Made by a program: the position numbers and the translations under genes | DNA from: Trichaptum fuscoviolaceum | Lineage: Eukaryota > Basidiomycota > Agaricomycetes > Hymenochaetales > Trichaptaceae | Direction: 5' to 3' | Assembly: GCA_910574455.1 (NCBI GenBank) | Contig: CAJSYZ010000004.1 | Coordinates: 1,178,001 to 1,242,000 of the forward strand | Length of the DNA stretch: 64,000 nt | The notes under the pieces: model-generated | What the model was told of the DNA's origin: nothing | What the model saw: only the letters and a program-made list of their open reading frames with translations | Database searches by the model: none | Shown: one piece after another, positions 25,297 to 37,600 of the stretch | How the letters are laid out: every line of letters starts with the position of its first letter | How positions within the stretch are numbered: position 1 is the first letter of the stretch

Positions 25297-25685
25297 GACT
25301 GAGTAGCATCAATGGGTGCCGCGTTACCAGTATGATTTGTGGGGAGGCGGAACAATTATTGAATGTTGGGCAGTGCAGGCAGGAGTGAGAGAGGCTGGGG
25401 CTAAAGAGCTGTGATTCTATGTGAGCGACCATTCTCGAACAGGTAGCAGTGAGAGCCTACCATGTATTGATATCAACCATGAGGCATTGTCTCGGACCTG
25501 GGAAACGTCCCAGTGCAGACAGTTTGGCAGTGGGCACCATTTGGAAGGTGCAAAATCATGTCTTCTGATTCTGTCTTCATGTATTCCGTCAGCCATAGCG
25601 GCCCATAGATGGAACAGTACGGCTAAGGCTTGTAGTCGGAGACTGGCCTCTGGGCCTTCGGTTCAGTTATGAAAAGTGAGCTAAA

Positions 25686-26139
25686 AGAGCATATTTAGAC
25701 GTGTGTAAAGTACTTTACACACGACTTTTCACTTGACTTTCACACGACTTTACACATCAAAATGCTAATTTGCCGGAGGCACTAAGGAAAAAACTCGTAA
25801 CCGATAACCATAGTTGGTAAGTGAGGTTACGGAGGGGCCGGGTGTTGTCACCGACTCCCTCCGGGACATCGCTTGCACTCGCGAAACCAAATACGCATGT
25901 TGCCAAACCAAATTGAGCCAAGTGAAAAGTCGTGTGTAAAGCAGTCTCCTACCCAAACCCTCCCACGGTTCGGATTGGCTAAAGCCTCAGGGTCTCTGCG
26001 AAGTTTGCAGACCCTTAATCCTACGGGAGGATTAAGGGTCTGCAAACTTCGCAGAGACCCTGAGGCTTTAGCCAATCCGAACCGTGGGAGGGTTTGGGTA
26101 GCTGGTGTAAAGTACTTTACACACGTCTAAATATGCTCT
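25686..26139. mobile_element. Non-autonomous foldback/MITE element, 35-base perfect inverted ends
   Basis: The left end at 25686-25720 begins 'agagcatatttagacgtgtg', and the right end at 26105-26139 is its perfect 35-base reverse complement. Both ends are flanked by AAA, a possible 3-base target duplication, though this is weak because it is a homopolymer. The ends contain the palindrome 'gtgtaaagtactttacac', and related 'gtgtaaag' words recur inside at about 25.73 and 25.93 kb. No transposase is encoded. The interior carries a long hairpin (separate entry). The superfamily is not determined. Confidence 0.85.
25949..26101. repeat. Perfect 74-base hairpin with 5-base loop
   Basis: The left arm is 25949-26022, the loop ACGGG is 26023-26027 and the right arm is 26028-26101. 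Pairing runs without a mismatch from 'ctacccaaaccctccc' inward to 'taatcct'. A transcript in either direction would fold into a 74-base-pair stem. Short open frames crossing it are side effects of the palindrome. Confidence 0.95.
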
Positions 26140-27250
26140 AAAGAGTGTCTCAACTGCACTACACATGCTGTGCTGCCGAGTGTGTCGATCTGTCGCTTCT
26201 TGAATTCTCTTTCTGGCGCACTGTGTAAGAAAAGGTCGAAGTTTAAGCAGGCTTTGGTCTAACAGACCCTTTTCCGGCCCGACGTTCCCACGGCAGCGTT
26301 ATCCGAGTCTATACTATCTTTGCCAGTGTTATCTGGCACTTCATACACACGCTACTCCCACTGGCACTGCCGGTATCCACTCGATACTAGTAGCAGAATC
26401 TTCTCTCTCACGTTCCCGGGCGCTACTTTATGACTTGAAAGCACGTTTGTCGTTCCTGCTTGCTTGCTACTTGTCCTCTGAATCTGACACTTACACTCGG
26501 GCACTGACACGGAATCTAATGGCAGAAGAAACAGGAACGGAATCGTAAAGGAAGGCTTCGACTTTGTATCGTAGACCAACCGTGTCTTCGCGCGGACTAA
26601 ATACACGAGGGCAACGAAGTGTCCTCACACTTCGAAAGATGTGATGGTCTTCTCGTCCCATACAATCCCTTTGACCGTGCACGATGCCGTCCACTGCCAT
26701 ATAATGGGCGGGCGCCTGGCTAGACAGATGGACCGGTCGGCGGAGAGATCGAAGGCCCAGCTCATCGCGTGTTCAGGAAAGATATGGATGATGTAAGTAA
26801 AAGACTCTGCGCAGACAAAGGGGTAGATAATGTTCGGATACAGTTGTACAAAATATATGTGCGCTGCCTTTACTCCAGTTACACCATTCACTCACACCAT
26901 CCACGATGAAGACACGTTCCCGAGCGCAACTTCCTATATGATGATTACGGGAAACACGAGTAGATCGTGGTTGGTGTTCTCTAATAAGTTTCAATGGAAA
27001 TGAAGGCACCTGCCAGTGGGCGCTTGTGCTATTTTCGCGTTGACTGGTTGTACTACGTCGGCTTGAACTTCCATGCTGCTGTCAACTACTAGTAATGCGA
27101 ATAATCAATCATGTCCGCATGCTCATCAAGTTGACGTTCCTCGGCGCTCCCAGCCCATGCATATTGCCTGACCACTATTACCAATTTCCTATCCACTCCT
27201 AGTTTCTCCTTGTCCATCGGACGTCCCACCTCCAGTCACTCACCAACAAG

Positions 27251-30200
27251 ATGTTAGGTTTGTCTTTCTCTCCCAAAGTTGTGTAATATTGTTGATGCAG
27301 TTCTTTCAGACGAGGAGATAAGTACGTGACAAGCCCGAAACGTTATCTCGACGTGCTAATGTCAAGGGTCTGCAAATCCTGAAAATTAGTTACGGCCCAA
27401 AGTTGCAATGAAATTACATTCCGGCGCATCGCTAGTACTAAAGGAGCTAGCACGTTAGCGATTCGTATCACAAACGAAAGGAACAAAGGAAACTGTGCGC
27501 AATTACTTCCTTCATACCATAGATGATTTCTAATCATATTTTGCAGATTGGTTGAACATGGAACAGAAGGGCAATTTCGAAAAAATGCGTAACTCGTTCA
27601 TAAGGTATCTCATCCTCAGCCTGTCCTTTGGAATTCACACAAACGTTCTACTTCAGCGAATGTGATAAGATGGGGAAAGAGGTTTGAATGCAATTTCTTT
27701 CTCGCTCGGAATTCCTTCTGATCAGACAGAAAACAGCTGACTTTTCTCATTGCGCACTACCGCATCGTCGGCGATCGTAAGAACATCATTGAAGCGTCGG
27801 AGAAAATGAAGAAAGACCTGCTTAACACTGCGTCGTTGCAATCGTTGGGGCTAGCTCTATCTGAAGCATCAGGTATCTTCTATCTCTGAGACAAAGTAGA
27901 CAACCAGGTGACTTTCACATACAGAGAAATGGACGCAGATTGCGCTACAAAATATCCAAGATTATCTTTCTAGAGTATCTGCCAGTGTCGCAAAATTTCA
28001 TAGGAACCTAGTCAGCCAGAGAGATGTTTCACACCTGCGCAACGTTAACAAATGGTTGGAATACATCGATGTGAGTACTGGTATATTGATGGACATATAT
28101 TCCAAGACAAGACTAAATATTTCCGACGTGAAGGCGGGATCTGAAGCGCAGGAGAAAATCACCGGTAATGAAAATTTCAGTCAATGCTACATTCATTTAA
28201 AAAAGATCCTGTTGAAGGTTACCTAAGGGACATGGATCTGACTGCGTGTCTCAATTATCTGCACAACGAGCTCTTCAAAAGGCTGGAAGAGTTGATGCGA
28301 GATGTGACGGACGAACTTTCGAAACTGGAAAGGAATTGTGAGTTTTTCTTTCAGTAGGCATGACGGCGAAGTCTACAATTACATCTTACTAATACGGAAT
28401 TCTCACAGCGGTTAACTCCTGGTTAACATCTGAGAAGATGGGCGCATCGAATAATACGAATGATTTTGAACAATGGTATCAGAAATACACAAAGCATGTC
28501 TGCTTGCTTCAATTTCCAACTTCAACCGCTGCTGCTTGGTCGGACCAAGAAGTGGAGGACTTCAAAAAGAGGTGTTTAAAGCATAATGTGTATGTCTTTT
28601 GAAGATTTTCCAACATTTTGTCAACCTAATGCGTCAAGTTGCAGGGCATGCAAAGGGATGGATGAAGAGGTATGCTTACCAGTCCAATCGCACCTAAATT
28701 TTGCGATAACAAGAGCAGTTGCTTCTCCTCATTGGGCATTACGAACATATTGGAGGGGATAACGCGGTCATTACCGCGTCGCGGTTCCTCAGAGAGAGAT
28801 TGCAAGCTCCTATGAAAACCATCGAATGGTTCTTATCCGAAAGTTCACCTGGTGCGTGTCATACACTAGATCACGATATCAACTACGCACCAATCATTGT
28901 ATAGATATGGAAATCGTTCGGGAATCACTAGTCTCATGCGTAAACCACTTTGGATGGCTTCATTTTGCCGCATATCGCTTTCAGCACAGCCTATACCACC
29001 AGAAACATGCGTTCTACTTTCACAACGTTGAGAAATGGGTAGAAAAGCTGTGGGTAAGTGTTGAACCGAGAGTAGATCTAACATCGTGGCTAACTCTCAT
29101 ACGCGAAGACTGAGTGGAGGAAAATGATTGGTAATGAATACAGAATGACGTACGATAGAATCTTTCTCATTTCAATTTGCCCTTCTTTAGTTCTCATTCG
29201 AGAAAATGATCTGTCAAAATGTCGAGATAATTTGGAGGAGATGCTCGACTCACTGGAAAAGATAATGGTTGATATAGTTGCAGACCTAAGGATCTTCCGA
29301 AAGGAATGTGAGTTTCAAATCGCCATACTTCTCATACATTGCTTACACTCTGAACTAGCCCTGCCGTCTTTTCTCACTGAGTTGAAGGAGCGAGATACAG
29401 AACAGTATACCAACATCACAGCTATCGCTACCTTCTTCTCCAGCGTTACTGCGACTACGCTTCAGATCTCTTATTCGTTACCGAGCTCAAAGCTGCTAGC
29501 AGCCACGAACCTTTTCTGGTTCTTATCGTTGGTCTTCAGCGTCTCTGCAGGAGTGAGCAGCGTATTAGGGCTGATGTGGAGAAAGTCCCCGATGTATGCA
29601 TTCCTTCATATATATATACTCCAGTCGATTTCATTCATGAATATACAGATACTACACAAACACGCCACCGAAACTCATACGACTGTGGCTCGAGAAAGCG
29701 CCAATGGTGTTCCTGATTGTGGCCGCCTTAGTCTTCATTGTTGGTTTGAACCTCTTAGCCTTCGTTCCGCCACAGGTGTGCAGCTCGTATCAATAACTTC
29801 CTACCTGTACCTCATCTCACTTTACATGGCAGAGTCAATTTGAAGCAATCACTACAGTCGCATTCACTGGAGTGCATATCTTCGGGCTGCTCGCGGTCAT
29901 CTATTGGTTCTTTCTGGAGTCAGAACAGAAATACATTGCGGCAAAGTGGCTTCTACACCCTTTTCAGCAATACAATAGAGACCTGGAGTTACAACGAGAC
30001 ATTTGGTGGTAATCTTACTTTTTCTTAAGTATTCTGCGAGCTTGAGCTGACTCTGCGCGCAAGGGCACTTGGTAACGACAGAGAGGTTGGGCGTCTTACG
30101 CACGAAATGAGCCCATGGATCGACAAAACTAGGGATAAACCGTACATCGTCTCAAAATCCATTCGGCGCCTTTCGATGTTAATCTTGATGTGCTGGTCAA

Positions 30201-30926
30201 GAATCAAACGATCTCCCATCGCCTTCAAGAACATCCTCTTCTCCTTCAAAAACATGCCCTCCGCCTTCAGAAATATCCCCTCCACTTTCGGGAATATCCT
30301 CTCCTCCTTCAGGAACGTCCCCTCTGGCTTCCGCAACTTCGTCTGGATTCGCGTCGGTGGCAATAGAACGACGGACACTGAAGCTACAGGACAAGGCTTT
30401 CAGGCAGCAAAAGAGGACTTCCGAAGGGCCCTGGAGGACAAATTCGAGCAATCCGACGTCTTCAAAGATATGATGGAAGCTCTAGGAAGTTGGGAAAACC
30501 CCTAGTACGAGCTTTCGATCTGTTCAGTGGTCTGGTAACCTAACCTTATTTCATTGTGATAGTGTACAAAACCCGGAGTCTTGGTTGAAGCGACTGAACT
30601 CGCTCTTATGGGGCTACGAAGATCTCAGGGAACAATTATGCGAACTGGTTCAGAAACGAAAGAAAATGGTCGGGCCCAGCGCAAGTACCGGATCCCCTGA
30701 ATATCTGATCACCGAGCACGAAGGCGAGCCAGTTTGGAAGAGACGACCGCTGGAAATGTACTACAGACCAAGACCGACGGAGGTGCACAAAGAAATGGTA
30801 ACGTGTCTCGAGCTGTTCTTGCGAGATGAGTCGTGAATCTCATATACAAATGATTACCAGGATTTCGAATTGATGAATCCGCAGAGGCCGCCATCAGGAG
30901 CAGCTCCGGGTGCCATGAGCAACTGA
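27251..30926 (+). CDS. Multi-exon helical membrane protein, module B
   Basis: Paralogue of the 13.3-17.0 kb gene with the same splice layout: an ATGTTAG first exon, then ACGAGGAGATAA, then an exon ending at an AACT junction. The N-terminal half contains YRIVGDRKNI, FHRNLVSQRDV, ITASRFLRERL and LYHQKHAFYFHNVEKW. Membrane helices lie on exons at about 29359-29593, 29649-29775 and 29833-30010. The exon after the membrane block starts inside the tryptophan pair after an intron with an AAG acceptor and runs WALGNDREVGR. Reading straight on gives a TAA, so the intron is required. The tail has six SAFRNIP-like heptads, then LLWGYEDL and YYRPRPTE, and ends MNPQRPPSG before the stop at 30924-30926. 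A membrane location is predicted; function unknown. Confidence 0.7.
30211..30340 (+). repeat. In-frame 21-base coding minisatellite (heptads), copy B
   Basis: About six units of 21 bases, consensus near 'cctccgccttcagaaatatc', encode heptads such as P-S-A-F-R-N-I. It holds the same position as copy A but with different unit sequences and number. Module C has no such array. Confidence 0.8.
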
Positions 30927-31600
30927 CCCGAGACGCGAGAGCTCCAATTGTCCGAAAATATCTTGCGTAATTCGCGCAGCGTATGCGGTGGCCAGGCAAT
31001 GTTGCGCTGATCGCTTGGGGCAGCCTGATCCTAGTGCAAGATATGCGGAATAACACGCGCATACCGTGATTGTGGTCTGATTTGTTACCCTCTGTTCAAA
31101 GGACATTCATTCTGATCATCGGAGTATCTTACAAATACATATGTACTATATATTAAGGAATAGGAATAATGAGAAAGCTGTCTTCACCGTTGCCCTCACA
31201 CCTCCAAACGAACCAAATTCCAATGCAGATCGAGGAAAAGCTATTGCCATGCGATTGATACGGAGGCAGAGGCGGTGTCTCCAGAGAAGGGATACCGTTC
31301 ATTGTAATCAAGGAAACCCATCCGTTGCTGGCTCCTCAAGCAGTCACTTGAATAGTCCGAGCACTTTGATCTGCCATGCAACTGACTAACTGGAAGGTAG
31401 AGAAGATGGAAGAGGACTGTGATAGTTATGCATGGGTAACGACGCAGAGCCCACTTCGTAGCTTCCCTCTTTGCCACCACAGAAGACGCTGCTGCCCCCG
31501 GGATCTGAGAAGGCTTTAATTGCCTCACTTCAGAATCTTGTTTGAGTTGAATTGTGTCCTGTTGTAAGAAGCAGGGGATGATTAATTACGGGCCGACATC
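30927..31600. other. 3' flank of module B, no gene seen
   Basis: Short frames only; no recognisable repeat or RNA gene. The A/B similarity fades here, so one duplication boundary probably lies in or near this stretch. Confidence 0.35.
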
Positions 31601-33200
31601 CTCTTCAGCTTTAGGCCCAGATGGTTTCTGAATTAGGTTCGTTGTGCCAGGCCATACCAGCCCATGCATCATTGAAGTCTGGTCTGGTTACGTGAGGACT
31701 TCAGCCTGAAGAGTACACTGAAGCTGCGTCGAAACTCGAGACTTATGTGGGCCAGGACTGCGACACGGTCACTGACGAGTTGGACTTGAATAACCAATGA
31801 GACACTGCCGTAGCGGACGAATAAGCCATTCAGGGATCTCGTACTGCCCACGGCATCCAGACAATACATGGAAGAACGGAGAGGCCACGGTGCTCGATAG
31901 CAAAGTGCATTCGTTTCCAATATCCCGAAGCCCGGTGGCTTCAGACTGCGGAGCGCAAGTGCGTCCCATCCGCCGAGTAAAAGGTGGCGAAGAAACAGTT
32001 GCAGCTCCGTGCCGCAGAAACACGTCCTTATATCTTCTACCGACCAAGCTGGAGTGGGTGGAGCGACGCCTGACGGGCTTGACCTCGAATGACCAGTGAG
32101 ACAGACGCGGCGGACGTGCCACTTGGTCAATTCCTAGTATTCACGGCATGCAGATAATGCATGCGAGGGTGCTTGACAGCATGCCGTCAACTCCTAACAT
32201 TTAAAAGACCGTCATGCCCCGAAGCTCGCCGGACTGAGGCGACAAAGTGCAATTCCAGCGCCTGCATACCATCCGCCGGGTTGCAGGTGGTAAGGCAGCA
32301 ACACCGTGTCTTCCATCGACCAGGCTGAAATGAGTAAAGCAACGTTCACACCTCCTTCCCGGGCAGAAAGACGTAAAGGTATGCGAAGCGGGGTATTGAA
32401 AAGTGGCAACATCACGGCCTTGTTGTAGGTATGCGTCGCCTTTCACGAGGGACGCTCCTTGCACTCGCGATAGGCGGTTATGGTGGTAGGAACTAAGGAG
32501 TGATGCGGGTATGCCACCCGGGCGCGCGACGTTTCAATACGCTACGCGGGCGGGTCTCGAGCCACTTCAGATATTGAGGGCAAACGGACATGGTTACGAT
32601 GCCGTTATGCTTCGGACTGAATTCAGACTTGGATGAGCATGAGTGTGCTCATGACAAAGCCCTTGTGCGGCGTCAGAGCTTGCGACAAGGTCCACTGGGC
32701 GGCAGACATCGCAGAGGATCGAGTTTAGGTATCACTTTGAGGTTGGCGGGTATGCAACGTAGACACCGAGTTGGACCAGGGAACATGGACCGAGGATACG
32801 ATCCTGTTATACGACCAGACCCCGCCGTGCACCGGAACGCTGCCTCACTTGCATATCTTATCTGTCGCTGGTTACGCCAGGGGTGTACGATCGTGTTCAA
32901 GAGTGGAGGTCGGCTCGGTATTCAGAGGGAGGCTCGAAGAGCGCCGAAGTTGCCAGTGACTTGAGTGACCGGTTGGGACTCCGAACTGCAGTGACTAATC
33001 TGCGACGCTATTCCTTTCATGGCGTGTCCGATCGCTGCCCCGCCGTGCTATCCGATCCGAACTAAAGTCGCCCGCGCGAAATCGACGACTCGAAAGTGCC
33101 GCCATCGCTCTTTCGGCGTAAGGAGCTCATATGAGACGGAGTTCGGGAAGAAAAGAGCCTCGCACGTGCGAGAGAAACAGCGCACTCGAAAGTTACTCTG
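31600..33200. repeat. Dispersed repeat R, copy 4 (rearranged)
   Basis: The head word 'gtctggtctggttacgtgag' occurs near 31680. The 'aaccaatgagacactgccg' region and the 'gccgcagaaacacgtcctt' word follow. The middle blocks then start again near 32.2 kb, and the tail reaches 33.1 kb ('cgtgtccgatcgctgccccg'). The repeated middle block suggests two copies joined or nested. No coding potential is retained. Confidence 0.55.
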
Positions 33201-33239
33201 ACTCGTAACCTAACCAGCGGGAGGTGCTAAGGTCGGTGA

Positions 33240-34160
33240 TTTTGTTCAGCGTTAGACACCTGATCCAGCCGGGTTGTTTTTGAATTAGGGTCTACTGGGG
33301 CAGACCGCGCCAGCGCTTGACAGACGAAACATTGTAGACGTGCCTGGGCGTGACTACTTGAGCCTGAAGAGTAGACTGAATCTGCGTCGGAACTTAAGGA
33401 CTCGGGGCAGGAATGTGACGCGTCGACTGACGCCGGGGTGAATTCGAATGACCGATGAGACACTGCTGCAGCGGACGAGCCAGCCACTCGAACCGCCAAC
33501 TCTTCAAGCATACACTTGTCCCTTATGCCCCGAAGTTCGCCGGCTTCTAGCGACGGAGTGCAAGTGACTGAAGCGTCTGCATCTCATCCACCGCTTGCGG
33601 GTGGCACAGAAGCAGTTGCAGCTCCGCGCTGCAGAAACACGTCCTTTCGCCCTCCCGTAAGCGAGCCGGAGTCGGTGAAGCAACGTCCGTGGGCTGTTTT
33701 CCGGAGAAAAAAAGCTGCGTTGCGCGTATCGAGGTGGTAGGAAGGCTCCGGGCAACGTCGCAGGAATGAGTCACCTTTCACGACTGAACGCGCCCTTGCT
33801 TTCGAAGTATGCGGTGGTGGCGGTAGGAGCTCAGGAGCGATGGGGTATGCCATTTGGGCGCGACGTTTTTATGCGCTTTCGATGCCAGTGCGGGCGGCTG
33901 ACATGAGATGGCGAGTCTCGGACCAGTTCAGACTCTGAGGCCAGACCGTCATGGTTTCAGTTGCGTCATGCTTTGGACTGAAGACTTGAATGACCGGTTG
34001 GCACTCCGACACTATTCCTTTCTTAGTGTGTCCGATCGCTGTGCCCACGCGCGATCGTCGCACGAACTAAAGTCCCTCGGGGAAAATCGTCGATTCCTTA
34101 TTCCGCCATCAATCACTCTTCTGGCGCAAAGAACTCATAGAAGAGGTTCGCGTCTGCGAG
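33240..34160. repeat. Dispersed repeat R, copy 5
   Basis: It runs from the head near 33.29 kb through 'gctgcagaaacacgtccttt' (about 33.63 kb) and 'gcgctttcgatgccagtgcg' (about 33.87 kb) to the tail 'gaatgaccggttggcactcc' (about 33.99 kb). The order is the same as in copies 1 and 2. Confidence 0.6.
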
Positions 34161-34499
34161 AGTAATAATGTACCCGAAACCCACTCCCCGACTCTTTCGC
34201 ATCGCTAGGATTCTGCGCCGTGACATTCCCTCTTCCTTCAAGCGACCGCTGCTCTGGTGGTCTTGATTAGGCCTTATTCGCTACTGTATACACGATGACA
34301 ACGATCCCGGCCCTGTCGCTCCGAATTGGAGTTCGGGTCAAGACACTCCGACAGTATGTCGGGGCTCAGGACATGGACGACCGCAGTGATGCTGCACCGC
34401 TCTTCGTTTGTGAACCGTCTCTCATTTAATCTTGAAATTTATGCAACTCTGGTACGTTGTCTTCACTTTATAATAATAATTCAGCTTGTCATACATAAT
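34161..34499. other. Flank of module C, no gene seen
   Basis: Non-coding. The last 100 bases are AT-rich and lead into the conserved 3' flank of TPR gene C. Confidence 0.35.
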
Positions 34500-34694
34500 A
34501 TTCCACTATCATTTACACTTGATTTACAGGAAGATCCATACTATGTACATAGTATCAAAACATGAGTACACAGTAAGAATGGAATCTGCAAGAGGTAAAT
34601 GATGAGTACCACTGTTCAGGGAACAACATGGAAGCCATGACATAACAAAAACTTGCGGAAGCCGCTTCGCCTACATCTCCGAGCTCAACAACCA
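34500..34694 (-). other. Conserved 3' flank / probable 3' UTR of TPR gene C
   Basis: Diverged copy of the block found after TPR genes A and B. It still carries 'gagtaccactgttcagg', 'gaacaacatggaa' and a downstream 'gccgc.tcgcc.acatctc' zone. Its survival in the oldest copy suggests it was part of the ancestral module. Confidence 0.4.
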
Positions 34695-37600
34695 TCATAA
34701 TGCGGGGTAAGCACAACCTCTCCTAATTTCGACTGCGAATGGCCCGAGCCGGACCAGTCTCGCCTCTTTGTCAGACAATTGCGCCTCTTCTGCCCTTCCA
34801 AGCGCTTCGAGACAGGCTCTCCGGACGCCAAGAGCGTCCGCGAGCAGCGGTCGGAAGAGTAATGGATAACGGGTGAAGAGTGTTCTGTACAATTCCACCG
34901 ACTCGTCGATAGCGAGGAGCGCATCTCCTGTCTTCCCCGCTGCGAGAAGACATGCAGACAAGGTCTGCAGCGACTCTGCAAGGTTCGGATTATAGGCAGC
35001 CGGAAGCCAGCTCACGAGGCTACGGCTAATCGCCACTGACTCCTCGATGGCTGTGACGACATCTTCGGTCTTCCCTAATGCAGCAAGACAAAGCGACAGG
35101 GTTTTCAGAGACTCTGCTAAATTCGGATTGTGTGCATACGGATTCAATTCCACAAGCCTACGATTGATGTCAAGTGCCTCGTTGATCAAAGCAAGTGCTG
35201 TTGTATAATCTCCCTTGTAAATCTGACAGACAGTCAAAACATTCAACGATTCCGCATAAAGGCATTTACTGGAGATCCAACCATCTTCAGGTAACCACCT
35301 GTAGAGTTTAACAGATTCCTCCGCAGCATCCAGCGCACCCGAATGATCATTCGCCTTTGTAAGCTGAATCGCCAGGTCCTTGAGAGCTTCTGCAAGGTCT
35401 TCATCGTACATTCCTGGGTCTGCCTCAGAAAGGGATATTGTAGTTCTTACTGACTCCTGAATTGCATCAAGTGCCTTCTCCCATTCCCCCATTTCACGCA
35501 GGGCGAGGCACAGCGTATTGAGAGAATGCGCAAGATTGCCTAATTCATCCGATTTCGACTGCACCAGATCTCTGCGAATCTCCACCACTTCCTGTATTGA
35601 AGAAAGCGCTTCTTCTCTTCTTCCTACGCCACGGAGCTGATTAGACAAACGGTTGAGAGATGTCGCAAGTCCTGTTCTATGTACGTCAGGTTCTGTCTCA
35701 ACCAGCACGCGGTACAACGCCACCGATTCCTCGCCCGAAGCGATAGCCTCATCCTTCCTTCCTGCCTCACCCAGACAGTGAGAAAGCTTGCCGAGGGATG
35801 ATGCAAGTTCCGGGCGTTCGGCATCGGTTGCGTCTCGGTATAGTGCCACCACTTCCTGGCTTGCGGTGACAGCCATCTCCAACTCCCCCACTTCAACAAG
35901 AAGCCAACGGAGGGCGTCGAGATATGACGCAAGTTCCGGCCTATATTCATCTGGCTTCGAGTCGGCTAGTTCTCGACGTACCGCGTCCGCTTCCTTTCGT
36001 GTAGCGAGAGCTTCCTCCCTCTTCCCCACGTCATTAAGAAGTTTAGAATGATTGTTGAGAGATACCGCAAACTTCAGTCTATAATCATCTGGGTTTGTTT
36101 CGGCCAAATTTCTGTAAATGTCCACCGCTTCTTGACCCAGAGTGAGTGCCTCCTCCCTCTTCTCTACGTCGATAAGAAGGTTGGAATGTTTGACGAGAGA
36201 AGACGCTAGTCTTGGCCTATATTCATTTGGTTTAGTTTCAGCCAATTTTCTGTAAGTGTCCACTGCCTCCTGGCTCGCAGTGATAGCCTCTATTTTCTTT
36301 CCCGCCTCGTAGAGATGAATAGAGATTGTGTCGAGGATTATCGCAACTTTCGGCCTATATTGAACTGATTTTGTTTCAGTCAGTTTTCTGTAAATGACCA
36401 CGACCTCCTGGTTTGCAGTAAGAGCCTCCCCCTTCTTTCCTGCCTCACCGAGATTGATAGAAAGTTCTTCGAGAGACGACACAAGTTCCAGCCTATATGC
36501 ATCTGGATTCGTTTCAGCCAGTTCTCTGTAAATGTCCACTGCCTCCTGGTCCGCAGCGAGAGCCTCCTCCTTCTGTCCTGAGAATCTTAAACTGGTAGAG
36601 AGTGAGTGGAGAGACGAAGCGAGTGCGGGCCAATGAATGTCTGGCTTCCTCTCGCCCGACGTACGGAAGATCAATAGTAATTCCTTGTAAGCAGCGAAAG
36701 CCCCATCGGTCCCCCCTGAGTCAATGATTAAATTGAACAAACTAGCAAGGGAATACGCAAGGTATGACTTGAAAGCGGCTGGTTTTGACTCGACCAGTTC
36801 TCGATAGATCGCTACCGATTCCTTGAGGGCAACGATAGCCTCCCTATGTTTTCCTATATCACGGAGGCGATTTGAAAGAGTGTACAGAGATAATGCATGG
36901 CTATGCCTGAAGGCGCTTGTATGCATCGTATCCGTCGCTTTATGAATGTCCACCACCTTCTGGATTTCCAGAAGAGCCCACCGCTGCTCTCCAATCCTGC
37001 TGAGCTGAGTAGACAAATTGCCAAGATAATCCGCTAGAATCAAATCAATGGGGCTCTGCTTGGGTACTGCTTTGCGTATTTCCACCGCTTCCTGGATCGC
37101 AATAACAGCCCTTCTCTTCTCTCCATTGCGCATGAGGTGTATAGACTGAACGTTCAGAGAGCTTGCAAGGTAAGCGTTGAAGACATTTGGATTCGCTTTC
37201 GCTTCCGCGCGAAACATCGCAACCGACTTCTCTATCGCGAGAATTGCCTCGCTCATCCTTCCGTCCTCAGCCAAGCAAAGCGACAAATTTCTCAAAGACG
37301 ATGCAAGAACGTGTTTGTACAAATTAGGATCCAGCCGGGCTAGAGACTCGTATACTTCAACAGCTTTCATACTCGCGTCGATGGCCTCATCCTTCTTCCC
37401 TGCTTCACGAAGGCAATTTGAGTAGGAGTTCAGAGACGAGGCAAGGTCTGGATTAGCTGCATTTGTAAGTCCCTGATCGATCTCCACCGCGTCTTTGATC
37501 TTAGCGAGAGCCTCTTCCACCTTTTCTGCATCAGTAAGGTGATTTGATAGAATGTTCAGGGTCCTCGCAAGGTGTGGCTTGAACGCAGCTGGCTTCAGGT

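Larger units (their letters stand above)
25297..27250. promoter_or_regulatory. Shared divergent upstream region, module B, with an inserted hairpin element
   Basis: The region between the divergent starts of TPR gene B and membrane gene B is about 0.5 kb longer than in module A. Most of the difference is the 454-base inverted-repeat element at 25686-26139. The remainder matches module A in patches. No individual promoter box can be assigned. Confidence 0.45.

Noticed and set aside
25848..26130. Paired open frames on both strands with the same KASGSLRSLQTLNP text
   Set aside because: They are produced by the perfect palindrome and so read alike on both strands; there is no sign of a gene.
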